From contig CACGKI010000014.1 in the NCBI GenBank assembly GCA_902573565.1, positions 1 through 36,069 of the forward strand: a stretch of 36,069 bases of DNA, given 5' to 3'. This document shows, one piece after another, positions 15,845-24,830 of the stretch. Numbering within the stretch: the first letter of the stretch is position 1; each line of letters begins with the position of its first letter. This DNA comes from an uncultured Prochlorococcus sp. GTDB taxonomy: Bacteria; Cyanobacteriota; Cyanobacteriia; PCC-6307; Cyanobiaceae. A program made the translations under genes and the position numbers. Below the pieces are notes generated by a model. It saw only the letters and a program-made list of their open reading frames with translations. It searched no databases and was not told where the DNA came from.

Positions 15845-17511
15845 TGTTAAGGCCTCCATTTTCGCAAGAACCAATTCCATTAAATAATTGGGATGTAATT
15901 GTTATTGGCGCAGGAGCTGCAGGACTTATGACTTGTCTTGAATTACCTGCAAATTTAAAAGTTCTTCTTTTAAACAGGAATACTAGCAAGATATCTTCTA
16001 GTAGATGGGCTCAAGGAGGAATAGCATCTGTTGTTAGACAAGATGATTCATTCGATCTTCATGCAGATGATACTTTAAAAGCAGGTGATGGACTATGTGA
16101 TTTTCAAGCTGTAGAAATGCTGGTTAAAGAAGCCCCAGGATGTGTCAATAGGCTGCAGAATTTAGGGATGATTTTTGACCAAAGTTCTGATCAATTAGCC
16201 ACTACTTTGGAAGCAGCCCATTCTCGACGAAGAGTTTTGCATGTTAAAGATCGTACTGGAAGAGCATTAGTTGAAGTTCTAGAAGATCATATTGAAAACA
16301 AAAAAAATATTCTTCACTGTAGAGGTGTAAGAGTAACTGAACTTTTTGTTGACAATGAAGAATGTAAAGGAGTTCAAGTTCTTGATGGAGCAAATTTATA
16401 TTGGATTCAATCAAGAGCTGTTGTTTTAGCTACTGGTGGGGGTGGGCATTTATTTACTAATACAACAAATCCTGCTCAATCTTCTGGAGAAGGGATTGCT
16501 CTTGCATGGAAGGCAGGCGCTGCTATCGAAGATTTAGAGTTTGTTCAATTTCATCCAACCGCTTTAAAGTTTTATGGTGCACCTTGCTTCTTAATATCTG
16601 AGGCACTAAGAGGAGAAGGAGCTATTTTAGTTGATAAAAATGGTCAAAGCCCAGTTAAAAATCTGAAAAATCGTGATTTAGCTACTAGAGATCAGGTAAG
16701 TAGAGCAATTATGAAGAATATGCATGATAATGATGTAGATCATGTTGGCTTAGATCTTCGGTATATTGATCCAGAAAAAATTGTAGAGCGATTTCCCACT
16801 ATCATAAGTCGATGTCAGGATTATGGGGTTAATCCTTTAAATGAGGTTATTCCTGTAGCCCCTGCAGCTCATTATTGGATGGGAGGTGTAAAAACTGATT
16901 TAAATGCTTCTTCTACACTAAAAGGATTATATGCCGTTGGAGAAGTTGCATCTACTGGTGTGCATGGTGCTAATAGATTGGCAAGTAATTCACTGATGGA
17001 ATGCCTTGTTTTTGCAAGAAAAATGTCTTCAATTGTTTTGAATGAACCTTCCAAATTTGAAAAATTCGATAGATCATTTAAAGAATTTGATATTCCAGAT
17101 CCAAAAGAAGATCAAATTTCTCAAATCTCTGAAAAGATTGATGAATTAAGAAAACTATGTTGGTCAAATCTAGGAGTATCTCGAAATGAGGTAAATATGA
17201 GTAAATTTTTACATAATATTCAAGCCGATATTTCTCAATTACAAAAAAATGCTTTACTAAGTTCTCTTGAAAAAATAAAATTTCATCAAAAAATAAAACT
17301 TAGTGAGCGCAATAGGAGGGCACTAAATCTTTTACTTGATTTAAAGAATAGACAAATAACCACCATAACTTTATTAAAAGCTTGTTTATTTAGAGAAGAA
17401 AGTAGAGGAGGACATTATAGAGATGATTTCCCCTATAAAGATAAAAATTGGGAATGCCATACTAGACAACAGTTAGATCAAAAAATTCAAAAAAGATTTA
17501 TTAAAAATTAA
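15844..17511 (+). CDS. nadB: L-aspartate oxidase
   Basis: The 555-residue flavoenzyme oxidises L-aspartate to iminoaspartate, the first step of quinolinate and NAD synthesis, in the cytosol. The N-terminal FAD site VIVIGAGAAGLM is at about residues 18-29. The family motifs SSRWAQGGIASV, ATGGGGHLFTNTTNP and EFVQFHPTAL follow in order, and the C-terminal helical domain of the succinate-dehydrogenase/NadB family ends with ESRGGHYRDDFP. Its length is normal (about 540). It is coupled to the DUF3120 gene by a one-base overlap, and its last 11 bases overlap the convergent VKOR gene. Confidence 0.95.
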   Translation: MLRPPFSQEPIPLNNWDVIVIGAGAAGLMTCLELPANLKVLLLNRNTSKISSSRWAQGGIASVVRQDDSFDLHADDTLKAGDGLCDFQAVEMLVKEAPGCVNRLQNLGMIFDQSSDQLATTLEAAHSRRRVLHVKDRTGRALVEVLEDHIENKKNILHCRGVRVTELFVDNEECKGVQVLDGANLYWIQSRAVVLATGGGGHLFTNTTNPAQSSGEGIALAWKAGAAIEDLEFVQFHPTALKFYGAPCFLISEALRGEGAILVDKNGQSPVKNLKNRDLATRDQVSRAIMKNMHDNDVDHVGLDLRYIDPEKIVERFPTIISRCQDYGVNPLNEVIPVAPAAHYWMGGVKTDLNASSTLKGLYAVGEVASTGVHGANRLASNSLMECLVFARKMSSIVLNEPSKFEKFDRSFKEFDIPDPKEDQISQISEKIDELRKLCWSNLGVSRNEVNMSKFLHNIQADISQLQKNALLSSLEKIKFHQKIKLSERNRRALNLLLDLKNRQITTITLLKACLFREESRGGHYRDDFPYKDKNWECHTRQQLDQKIQKRFIKN

Positions 17512-18435
17512 GATCTCCCTTATAGTCAGTTTTTGTTGCTAATTCATTCAAGTCACGAGTACCACTAATTATTTCTCCATTTATTTCCCAAGAAGGAAAT
17601 CCACTGATTCCTTTAGTTTGGCATAGCTCATACTCATTATCTTTACCATCTTTAGCACATTCAACTACTTTTAATTCTTTAACTGCTTCTATACCAAATA
17701 ATTGTTTCTGATCATGGCAATGCGGGCACCAGTATGCACTATACATAACAATATTGTTTTCACTTAAAAATTTTGCAAACTTTATCTTCTGGGGTGAGCT
17801 TGTGGTGGTAATTATTGGCGATACATTTTCAGTGGTGTTTGCAACATCAATAGCATTAGAGGGGTCAACGTTTGTTGACCAAATTAGGCCCCCCAACAAG
17901 ACACTAATGGCAACAATAAAACCTCTAAAAATCATTGGTTCTCTACTTTCGAACTTTGCTCCAATCATAGAAATTATAAAGATAGAAAATGATAAAATTG
18001 CTGAAAGTATACAAAAAAAGCAATATGCTTGAATCTTAAAAACATTATATTTATCAGTAAAAAGCTAAATGTTGATGACGCACAAGAAATTAGAAATACT
18101 AACCACCATAAAAACTTATTTAGTTTTTCTTTTGGGGAAATTAAATTAAGCGAAAGTATTATTGTTATAACTAATATTGATAAATACGTTATAAATCCAG
18201 CTAATGAGAGAGGTATATTAATTTGACTATTTTCAAATAAAGTACCCCAAGGACTATTTAAAACTGTTTCACAACCATTTTGTCTTCCTGGGCATGAAAG
18301 CGAATTAAATAATCCCCAGTTTTTTAAAGTAATCGAACCTGTGTCAACTATGCCTATAGTGGCAAGAATTGCGATTATGATTTTTGGCCATTTCAAATCT
18401 TTTTTATTTCTTCTGTCTAAAGTCTTAAGGGCCAT
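17501..18435 (-). pseudogene. VKOR-thioredoxin fusion protein, frame-disrupted
   Basis: The region reads as one gene of 311 residues if a single A is restored at about 18036-18037 (TTTTTAAG read as TTTTTAAAG on the coding strand). As it stands, frame one (17974-18435) holds the VKOR membrane domain with the loop Cys pair (SCPGRQNGC) and runs out of frame inside the fourth helix. The other frame then gives KIQAYCFFCILSA, the expected CxxC helix, and continues into a thioredoxin-like domain with YWCPHC. In cyanobacteria this fusion makes disulfides in exported proteins, passing electrons to quinone. An ATG at 17968 inside the second frame is probably not a real start. Sequencing error and recent mutation both fit. 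It converges with nadB. Confidence 0.8.
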
Positions 18436-18540
18436 AAAAAATGAAAGTTTGTTATTTACATTATCTATCCTAATATTATCTTGGCATGAGAGTTATATTC
18501 GAAATGCTGTTTTAATCTTCAAATTTTTATTTTTCAAGTT

Positions 18541-19905
18541 GTGAAACAAAATAGTCTTAATGTAAAAGAAAAAAAACTATCTAAGATTGCATTCAGTCAT
18601 GTTGGTTGTGAGAAAAATCTTGTTGATACGGAACATATGCAAGGCTTATTAGATAAAGAGGGTTATGAAGTTGACAGTAATATAAATGATGCAAATGTTG
18701 TTGTTGTAAATACTTGCAGTTTTATTGAAACAGCTAGAGAGGAATCTATTAGAAAAATTCTAGAATATACTAATCAAGGAAAGGAAGTAATAGTTGCAGG
18801 CTGTATGGCTCAGCATTTTAAAAATGATCTTTTAAAAGAAATACCTGAAATAAAAGCTTTGGTTGGAACAGGAGATTATCAAAAGATAGCTAAGGTTTTA
18901 GATAGAGTAGAAAAAGGGGAAATTGTTAATGAAGTTTCAAAAATACCGGAATTTATAGCAGATGAGGAAATACCTCGTTTTGTAGATAAAAACAAATTTG
19001 TTGCTTATCTTCGTATTGCAGAAGGCTGCAACTATAATTGCGCTTTTTGTATTATTCCTAAGTTGAGAGGTCCTCAAAGAAGTAGAACAATAGAATCTAT
19101 AGTTTCAGAAGCCAAAAGTCTTGCAAAACAAGGTTTTCAAGAAATCATATTAATTAGTCAAATAACAACTAATTATGGTCAAGATATTTATGGAAAACCA
19201 TCATTAGCAAAACTTTTGAATGAGCTTTCTAAAGTTCCAATTCCTTGGATAAGGATACATTATGCTTATCCAACGGGTTTAACTGATGAAGTTATTAGAG
19301 CTTTCAAAGTTTCAAAGAATATTTTACCTTACTTTGATTTACCACTTCAGCATAGTCATCCAGATGTGTTGAAGAGTATGAATAGACCTTGGCAGGCTTC
19401 TTTGAATGAATCAATTTTGGAGAAAATTAGAGAAGAAATCCCATCTGCTGTATTAAGAACTAGTCTAATTGTTGGTTTCCCAGGAGAAAAAAAAGAACAT
19501 TTTGAACATCTTCTCGAATTTTTGGATAAGCACAAATTTGATCATGTGGGAGTGTTTATTTTTTCTCCTGAGAAAGGAACTGCAGCTTTTCATTTGCCAA
19601 ATAAAGTATCTGCAAAGGTTGCAGAGGCAAGAAAAGATAACGTTATTTCAGTTCAACAAAATATCTCTAAAGTTAAAAATCAGACATATGTTGGTTCAAA
19701 AATGAAGATTTTGGTAGAAAAAATATCAGATAATAACGAATTAGTAGGTCGGTCCTACAATTTTGCACCTGAAATTGACGGAATTGTCATTTTATCTGTC
19801 AAAGATAAAATTGATTTGAAAAATTATATTGGTAAATTTGTTGAAGCAAATATTTCTTTTGCGGATGAATATGATTTGTATGGAGAGACAATTAAAATTT
19901 TGTAG
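18541..19905 (+). CDS. rimO: Ribosomal protein S12 methylthiotransferase RimO
   Basis: The 454-residue enzyme attaches a methylthio group to an Asp of ribosomal protein S12. The N-terminal UPF0004 domain has three cluster Cys (Cys23 in HVGCEKN, Cys59 in NTCSF, Cys88 in AGCMAQ). The radical-SAM domain has CNYNCAFC (Cys163, 167, 170), and a TRAM domain ends the chain (about 385-454). The Cys spacing, the [10 protein letters not shown] start and the [12 protein letters not shown] segment fit RimO better than MiaB. The start is GTG 18541, which leaves 105 bases after the divergent VKOR gene. Confidence 0.93.
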   Translation: MKQNSLNVKEKKLSKIAFSHVGCEKNLVDTEHMQGLLDKEGYEVDSNINDANVVVVNTCSFIETAREESIRKILEYTNQGKEVIVAGCMAQHFKNDLLKEIPEIKALVGTGDYQKIAKVLDRVEKGEIVNEVSKIPEFIADEEIPRFVDKNKFVAYLRIAEGCNYNCAFCIIPKLRGPQRSRTIESIVSEAKSLAKQGFQEIILISQITTNYGQDIYGKPSLAKLLNELSKVPIPWIRIHYAYPTGLTDEVIRAFKVSKNILPYFDLPLQHSHPDVLKSMNRPWQASLNESILEKIREEIPSAVLRTSLIVGFPGEKKEHFEHLLEFLDKHKFDHVGVFIFSPEKGTAAFHLPNKVSAKVAEARKDNVISVQQNISKVKNQTYVGSKMKILVEKISDNNELVGRSYNFAPEIDGIVILSVKDKIDLKNYIGKFVEANISFADEYDLYGETIKIL

Positions 19906-19909
19906 TTTT

Positions 19910-20002
19910 TTAAATTAATTTAACTGCTCTTAAAAGCTTATCTAATGCAAAAGCAGCTCCAAAACCAAAACCAATAAATGCAAAATAGAAAATGATGTTC
20001 AT
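19910..20002 (-). CDS. petL: Cytochrome b6-f complex subunit PetL
   Basis: The gene encodes 30 residues. One hydrophobic span (about residues 3-20) is followed by DKLLRAVKLI. The ending KLI and the single-span size fit PetL, the 31-32-residue subunit that stabilises the b6-f dimer in the thylakoid. It starts at ATG 20002 and ends at 19910, four bases after the convergent rimO stop. The gene is easily missed because of its size. PetG, PetM and PetN fit less well (their endings differ). Confidence 0.72.
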   Translation of the reverse strand: MNIIFYFAFIGFGFGAAFALDKLLRAVKLI

Positions 20003-20066
20003 TAATTTTTTTATTCTTATTTAATTTAACATCAGATGAAAAGATTAGATTTTTTCGTTTAATTTC

Positions 20067-20453
20067 TTAATCTTGGATGTATGGTAATTTTTTGTATAAA
20101 CATTCTTCTGCTTTTTGTAGTTCCCTTCCTAAATATAGGGCATGATCGAATCTGGTTATTAAGTCATTTCTTTCTTCAGTGATTAATATTCCAAGTTGTT
20201 TCGCACTAATACCTTTAAAAACTTCATTACTAACTCTTTTATTTTGAGAGTCGCATTTAATTGGTTCATTTGTTTCTGGGTCAAGCGCATATCCTTCATC
20301 ATTAATATTATTTAAAAAGTGCTCTAAAATTATTTTATTTTCTTCTAAATCAACTTTTATAATAAAATACCCGTTTGGATCTAAGTCTATATATCGGTTG
20401 GAAAGATTATTATCAATCTTTATTTTTTCATCTAAACTTTTACTAGTTTCCAT
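20067..20453 (-). CDS. DUF4346-like conserved protein
   Basis: The 128-residue soluble protein shows the patterns LDPNGYFIIKVD (about 24-35), ALDPETNEPI (about 56-65), and a C-terminal FDHALYLGRELQKAE...YIQD. These match my memory of the cyanobacterial DUF4346 family, a domain also found fused to dihydropteroate-synthase-like or thymidylate-synthase-like proteins. It stands alone here, 64 bases before petL on the same strand. The function is unknown. Confidence 0.65.
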   Translation of the reverse strand: METSKSLDEKIKIDNNLSNRYIDLDPNGYFIIKVDLEENKIILEHFLNNINDEGYALDPETNEPIKCDSQNKRVSNEVFKGISAKQLGILITEERNDLITRFDHALYLGRELQKAEECLYKKLPYIQD

Positions 20454-20512
20454 TCTTTGAAGTAAAAAAAACTATATTACTAATATAATCTTTGGTAAAG
20501 CCAAATAATTTT

Positions 20513-21668
20513 TTATTTAAAGGGTATAGAATTATTTTCAAATTCAATTTCCGTTTCGGTTTGTTTATTAACTTCATTTAGCCAAGGATAAATTATATTT
20601 TCCATATTTTTGTCAAACCATTTATGTAAGCTAATGGTGCTTTTTGCAAAAAACCCTCTACGCCTTTTGTGTTTACCTCCCGCTCCAGGATCAAAAAAAA
20701 TGGATACGATTTTTTATTGCCCATTCAATTGGCTGGTAGTAGCATAATTCAAAATGTAAATTGGATATATCTTCGTGACTACCCCAATATCTGCCCCATA
20801 AGTTGTCTTTATTTTTAATGCACATCGACATAGCAAAAATTTGATTTGAATCGTTTTTTGATGCACTAAAAAGTAAAATATTTTTTTTATTATCAATAAT
20901 TTTTTCGAAAAATGTTGATGTTAGATATTTACTTCCCCAAACTCCCCACCTTGAACAATGCTGTTCATAAAAATTATGCATTTTTTTAAGGATTTCTTGG
21001 TTAATATCATCTTCATTAAAAATTTCTACTTTAATATCTTGTTTAGTAATTGATTTCCTCTCTTTTTTGATATTTTTTCTCTGATTAGAGTTAAATCTAT
21101 CAAGAAAATCATCAAACGTTTTTTCTCCATTACTTCTCCATTCACTGCTGGAATTTATCCATTCATAGTATCCCAAAGATTTAAGATGGTTACCCCAGCT
21201 TTCATCAATATATAAAAAATTACAACTTAAAATTTTGTTTGTAATCGCAAAGCTTTCGATATGGTTTATGAGTAAATTTGTAATTTCTTTCTTATCTTTA
21301 TTTTTTTTATAAAGAAATTGATATCCATTTACAGGACTATAAGGACTCATTCCAATTAATTTAGGGTAATAATTTAAATTCAGCTCTTGAGCCAATCTTG
21401 CAAATGATTGATCAAAAATGAATTCTCCATAGCTATGATTTTTTAAAAAAAGTGGAGCAATTCCTAATATTTCTTCATTTTTATAAGCAACAAAATATAG
21501 AGGTTGCCAACCAGTTTCTCTTGAAACACTTTTTGATATTTCAAGGTTTTTAAGCCAAGTCCATTCATAAAATGGATTATTGATTTCATTTGCTAATTCA
21601 TTCCATATCTCCTTGGATATTTCCTTAATTGACAATTTGACTTCAACTTTATGTATTTTTTGGTTCAT
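20513..21668 (-). pseudogene. FemAB/GNAT-like (COG3146, DUF482) protein, frame-disrupted near the C-terminus
   Basis: The main frame (20691-21668) encodes 325 residues of a protein resembling the peptidoglycan-recognition/acyl-transfer-like DUF482 family, with YFVAYKNEEILGIAPLF and, near the end, ELCYYQPIEWAIKNRI. The frame then reads FF and stops. Removing one T from the run of eight at 20693-20700 gives instead HFFDPGAGGKHKRRRGF and a further frame to a stop at 20513, for 384 residues in all. FDPGAGG plus the Arg-Gly-Phe ending is expected in this family. The gene is 17 bases downstream of the RibD-C gene. The shift may be an error, a real lesion or a slippage site. Confidence 0.78.
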
Positions 21669-21685
21669 TTATTATGATATTTACT

Positions 21686-22336
21686 TTAAATTTTTTTGTA
21701 ATGAACATGGATTTCATTATTCATTAAATTTTTAATTGATTTTATTTCCCAAAATCTTTTGAGATTAAAAATCTCAGTTGTTTGTTCTGGAGGGATCCAC
21801 GTATATCTACCTCCAATAATTCGTGGAATAATAGTAATTTTTATATCTGTTATTAGATCCTCTTTTACAAATGAATTTATAAGTTTTGCACCTCCTAATA
21901 GAGCTAGATTATTTATCCCTTGATTTTTGAGTGAAATTAAAGTTTTCCCCCATGAATCTTCGAAAAAGAGTTGTTTTTCGAAGTCATTATTCGACGAATT
22001 ATTAACTTTACTTGAGCTTATTAGCCATCTTCTAATTGGTTGACGAAAGTATTTCCAATTACTGTTAAATTTTTTGCTATTTGAAGCAACTATAGAAATT
22101 GGTTGTCTTTTTGATATATTTACTTCTTCATTATCATTGAGATTTTTAATTAGGTAAGTTGATTGATGAGCTATTAAAGTACCCAAACCAAAAATGGTTG
22201 CGTCAACCATTGATAAGTTTTGATTTAATATTTTTTTATCTTCTTCGCTTCCGAGATGCGATTCTCCACCTCCAGGAAATGCAATTCTCCCATCCAGACT
22301 AGATGCTATAACAATTATTACTCTTGGGATTCTCAA
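21686..22336 (-). CDS. RibD C-terminal-type (DHFR-fold) reductase
   Basis: The 216-residue protein opens with VIIVIASSLDGRIAFPGGGE and has NLALLGGAKLINSFVKEDLI and an IIPRIIGGRY segment. These are landmarks of the RibD C-terminal domain, which has a dihydrofolate-reductase-like fold and reduces pyrimidine or pterin substrates with NADPH. No deaminase domain is present. The start TTG 22336 overlaps the stop of the PTPS-like gene by four bases, so the pair is made together. This suggests a reductase acting on a pterin produced by that protein, an inference from context. A role in riboflavin synthesis or as a substitute DHFR is also possible. Confidence 0.8.
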   Translation of the reverse strand: MRIPRVIIVIASSLDGRIAFPGGGESHLGSEEDKKILNQNLSMVDATIFGLGTLIAHQSTYLIKNLNDNEEVNISKRQPISIVASNSKKFNSNWKYFRQPIRRWLISSSKVNNSSNNDFEKQLFFEDSWGKTLISLKNQGINNLALLGGAKLINSFVKEDLITDIKITIIPRIIGGRYTWIPPEQTTEIFNLKRFWEIKSIKNLMNNEIHVHYKKI

Positions 22337-23259
22337 GTTTGCGTGACTAAACTATTTTCAAATTTCAACTTCAATGAATTAGTTAGCTTTTGATCAACAT
22401 AAATTTCTGCAGCATTATTTGGGCTCTCCTGGAGTCTTATTTTGTGTAATGTTGCACCAAGATTGTTTATTGGTTTTTTAAGAATATCAGAAATATATAA
22501 AGCTATATTTTCAGCAGTTGGAACACAATTATGGAAAAATTCGATGTCTTTATTTAGAAAAGTATGATCTAGTTGTTCAACAACTAAATCATTAATTATC
22601 TTTTGGAGTGCAGATAAGTCACAAACCATTCCTGTTCTTTTATCAATGTCTCCTTTTACAGTTATATCGACAAGATAGTTATGACCATGTCCATTGACTC
22701 TGGCACATTTTCCATAGATTTTTTTATTTTCATCAAAGGATATCTCTTCTTTTGCAAGTCTATGAGCAGCTGCAAAATGAGTTTGTACTGTTAAAAATGC
22801 TTCCATGTTTTTTCCAAAATAATCTGCCCATAAATTTGGGTTTTCATAAAGCCTTAGACTTGTAAGAGGTAGATCATCCTTAAGACGACTCCAAATTACC
22901 TTTACTAATGCTTCAGTTGTGGGAAGTATACCCTCTAGATTATTAACATTAAATTCAGGCCAGACATCATTTAGAAAACGAAAATCTAATTGTCCAGTAA
23001 CCTTATCTTTAATAGAGTGTTTTACATCAGAGAGATTAAGTACCATTCCATCAGAGTCTAGTTCTCCACCCATTGAAACAATAAGTTCATAATTATGACC
23101 ATGACCTGGTGCAATACTGCACTTTCCAAAAAGAGATAAATTTTCTTCTGGACTTTTTTCAGGAAGCCAATAACGGTGACTAGAACTAAAGCAGGCACGT
23201 CGAGTTATGACGCATTCACGTCCTTTTCCATGTAATGGTTTGGATTGTGTAGAAGTCAT
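22333..23259 (-). CDS. Tandem 6-pyruvoyl-tetrahydropterin synthase/QueD-fold protein
   Basis: The 308 residues contain two copies of the PTPS/QueD domain. Copy one (about 20-150) has the zinc His set His28, His53 and His55, Cys47 in GKC and Glu139, but the Asp-His of the catalytic triad reads Asp92-Phe93. Copy two (about 155-290) is intact: His166, His191, His193, Cys185, Asp231-His232 and Glu278. The family converts 7,8-dihydroneopterin triphosphate to a pyruvoyl-pterin or to carboxy-tetrahydropterin (queuosine), or cleaves the side chain. Single-domain members have about 120-150 residues, so this is a fusion or duplication. Its stop overlaps the RibD-C start. A TATTAT at 23271-23276 on this strand could be the -10, giving a very short leader. 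Confidence 0.88.
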   Translation of the reverse strand: MTSTQSKPLHGKGRECVITRRACFSSSHRYWLPEKSPEENLSLFGKCSIAPGHGHNYELIVSMGGELDSDGMVLNLSDVKHSIKDKVTGQLDFRFLNDVWPEFNVNNLEGILPTTEALVKVIWSRLKDDLPLTSLRLYENPNLWADYFGKNMEAFLTVQTHFAAAHRLAKEEISFDENKKIYGKCARVNGHGHNYLVDITVKGDIDKRTGMVCDLSALQKIINDLVVEQLDHTFLNKDIEFFHNCVPTAENIALYISDILKKPINNLGATLHKIRLQESPNNAAEIYVDQKLTNSLKLKFENSLVTQT

Positions 23260-23309
23260 ACCTGTCTGCGATAATACTATCTTAAGGTTTTAAATACGCT
23301 TTTGTCTTT

Positions 23310-23867
23310 ATGGAACAATCCATTATCGAAAAAACAGTTCATACTATTAAGGGCAGAAGCATATTTTTAATAGGAATGATGGGTTCTGGTAAGTCGCAAA
23401 CTGGGTTGAAGCTGGCTGAATTATTGAAGTATAAATACATTGATTTAGATTCATTAATAGAAAAGTTAGCAAAAAAATCTATCAATCAAATTTTTAATGA
23501 TGAAGGAGAAGATAATTTCCGTGAATTAGAAGCAAACTGCCTTAAAGAAACTATCAAAATTCCTTCATTAGTAATCTCAACTGGAGGAGGAATAGTTACC
23601 AAATCGGAAAACTGGGGAATCTTAAGACAGGGAATAATTGCCTGGATAGATCTTGACAAAGATATAGCAATTGAAAGATTGAAAAATGAAATTGAAAATA
23701 GGCCACTTCTTCAGGGAAAGAATCTAAATGATTTGTATATGAGCATTTTTCAAGCTAGAGAAAGTTTGTATTCTCAAGCAGATTTAAGAATTCAGGTAAA
23801 AAAGGAAAATATAGAAGAAGTCGCTATGAAAATAATTAATGCAATTCATAAAGAAATAATTAGTTAA
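23310..23867 (+). CDS. aroK: Shikimate kinase
   Basis: The 185-residue protein phosphorylates shikimate in chorismate synthesis. It has the Walker A motif GMMGSGKSQTG (about 22-32), DLDSLIEK for the shikimate-binding Asp, FRELE with the substrate Arg, STGGGIV (about 90-96) and the lid Arg in RPLLQGK. Its length is as usual. It diverges from the PTPS-like gene with 50 bases between, and its last four bases overlap the convergent CRR7-like gene. Confidence 0.94.
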   Translation: MEQSIIEKTVHTIKGRSIFLIGMMGSGKSQTGLKLAELLKYKYIDLDSLIEKLAKKSINQIFNDEGEDNFRELEANCLKETIKIPSLVISTGGGIVTKSENWGILRQGIIAWIDLDKDIAIERLKNEIENRPLLQGKNLNDLYMSIFQARESLYSQADLRIQVKKENIEEVAMKIINAIHKEIIS

Positions 23868-24121
23868 TTTGGTTCAATTCTTACTGCAAACCATTTGATA
23901 ACGTATCCTAATTTTATTTCTAATTCATAAGTGCTTTCCAATAACTCTTCAAAAAATTCCTGATCAGGATCTTCTATATTTTGATATATTGTTTGTGTTT
24001 CTGTCTTACTAAGCCAATTCTTCAACCATAAAATTGCTTCTTGCTTTGATACAATTTTTTCTTTTGAATCTGGCTCTAATAATACATAATGATCTGATGC
24101 TCTTATTAGTGGATTTGACAT
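23864..24121 (-). CDS. CRR7-like (chlororespiratory reduction 7) protein
   Basis: The 85-residue soluble protein has an early SDHYVLLEPDSKEKIVSKQEA and ends YELEIKLGYVIKWFAVRIEPN (quoted as landmarks). This fits the CRR7 family, whose members help build the NDH-1 complex in chloroplasts and occur across cyanobacteria. The match is from memory. Its start (24121) is only one base from the start of the divergent gene at 24123, so its promoter must lie inside that gene or overlap it. Its stop overlaps aroK by four bases. Confidence 0.58.
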   Translation of the reverse strand: MSNPLIRASDHYVLLEPDSKEKIVSKQEAILWLKNWLSKTETQTIYQNIEDPDQEFFEELLESTYELEIKLGYVIKWFAVRIEPN

Positions 24122-24122
24122 A

Positions 24123-24830
24123 ATGAAGATTCTTCTTGGATTAATTCTTTGCTTGATTTTTCAAGGAATTTTTTTAGAAAGTTCTCTTGCTTTAGTAGAT
24201 TCTAACGTAAGAGAGTATTTGGAAAATCGTGTAAATCAATGGCCAGAATTATATTTGCCAAATTTTAAATTATCTGATACTTCTAAGGATTTAATTTATC
24301 CTAAATGGTTCGAGGGGAATTGGCTTGTTACTTCTCAAGATATAAATAATAATTCAGAAAAGCCAGTTATTTATAAAGTAAATTTCTTTAAGAATGATTC
24401 AGATTTAATTGTTGGTAATCGTGCAAAAAATTCTGAATCTATTGGAAAAGCAATATTTGGTGACACCTTAATCAAGGTTGTAAATGATCCTCAATCTATT
24501 AATAATCAAATTACTTATTTAAAAGATGATTTTTATATCGATTCAAGAATTACAGGGAGAAATCAGATCCAAGATGATGATATTTTTTTCGCAGATGAGC
24601 TAGTTATACAAACAGCGCATAAGCCAGGTGCTTCAAGGATTAATCAGGTAGAGACCATTAGTAAATTTGAAAAATGTTCCGAAGAAATATTCGAAGTTAA
24701 TAATTCAATAAAACCATCAATTTGTGGAGTGCAATATGTTACTTCTTATGGTTCAAAAGTTGGTGATCCTTCTATTCATGCTATAAAAACAAATAAATAT
24801 AAATTGACATTTGAATTTATTGAGAGTTAG
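24123..24830 (+). CDS. Exported conserved protein, probably lumenal or periplasmic
   Basis: The 235-residue protein has a signal peptide: basic MK, hydrophobic core to about residue 18, likely cleavage near SLAL-VDS. The mature part has YPKWFEGNWLV (about 59-69) followed by a beta-rich domain, a Cys pair (Cys185 in KCSEE and Cys201 in SICGV) that may form a disulfide, and a C-terminal HAIKTNKYKLTF. This resembles the cyanobacterial and plant family I know as DUF6816. The function is unknown; a thylakoid lumen location is plausible. The start is one base from that of the CRR7-like gene, and the last 14 bases overlap the GST gene. Confidence 0.65.
   Translation: MKILLGLILCLIFQGIFLESSLALVDSNVREYLENRVNQWPELYLPNFKLSDTSKDLIYPKWFEGNWLVTSQDINNNSEKPVIYKVNFFKNDSDLIVGNRAKNSESIGKAIFGDTLIKVVNDPQSINNQITYLKDDFYIDSRITGRNQIQDDDIFFADELVIQTAHKPGASRINQVETISKFEKCSEEIFEVNNSIKPSICGVQYVTSYGSKVGDPSIHAIKTNKYKLTFEFIES

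Noticed and set aside
17754..18032. Open frame of 92 codons on the + strand
   Set aside because: It is wholly antisense to the VKOR-thioredoxin gene and shows no protein-like pattern; similar shadow frames occur in many genes here.
18036..18045. Programmed -1 frameshift site in the VKOR gene
   Set aside because: The heptamer is G-TTT-TTA, not a match to X-XXY-YYZ, and I see no strong downstream stem. A missing base is the simpler reading.
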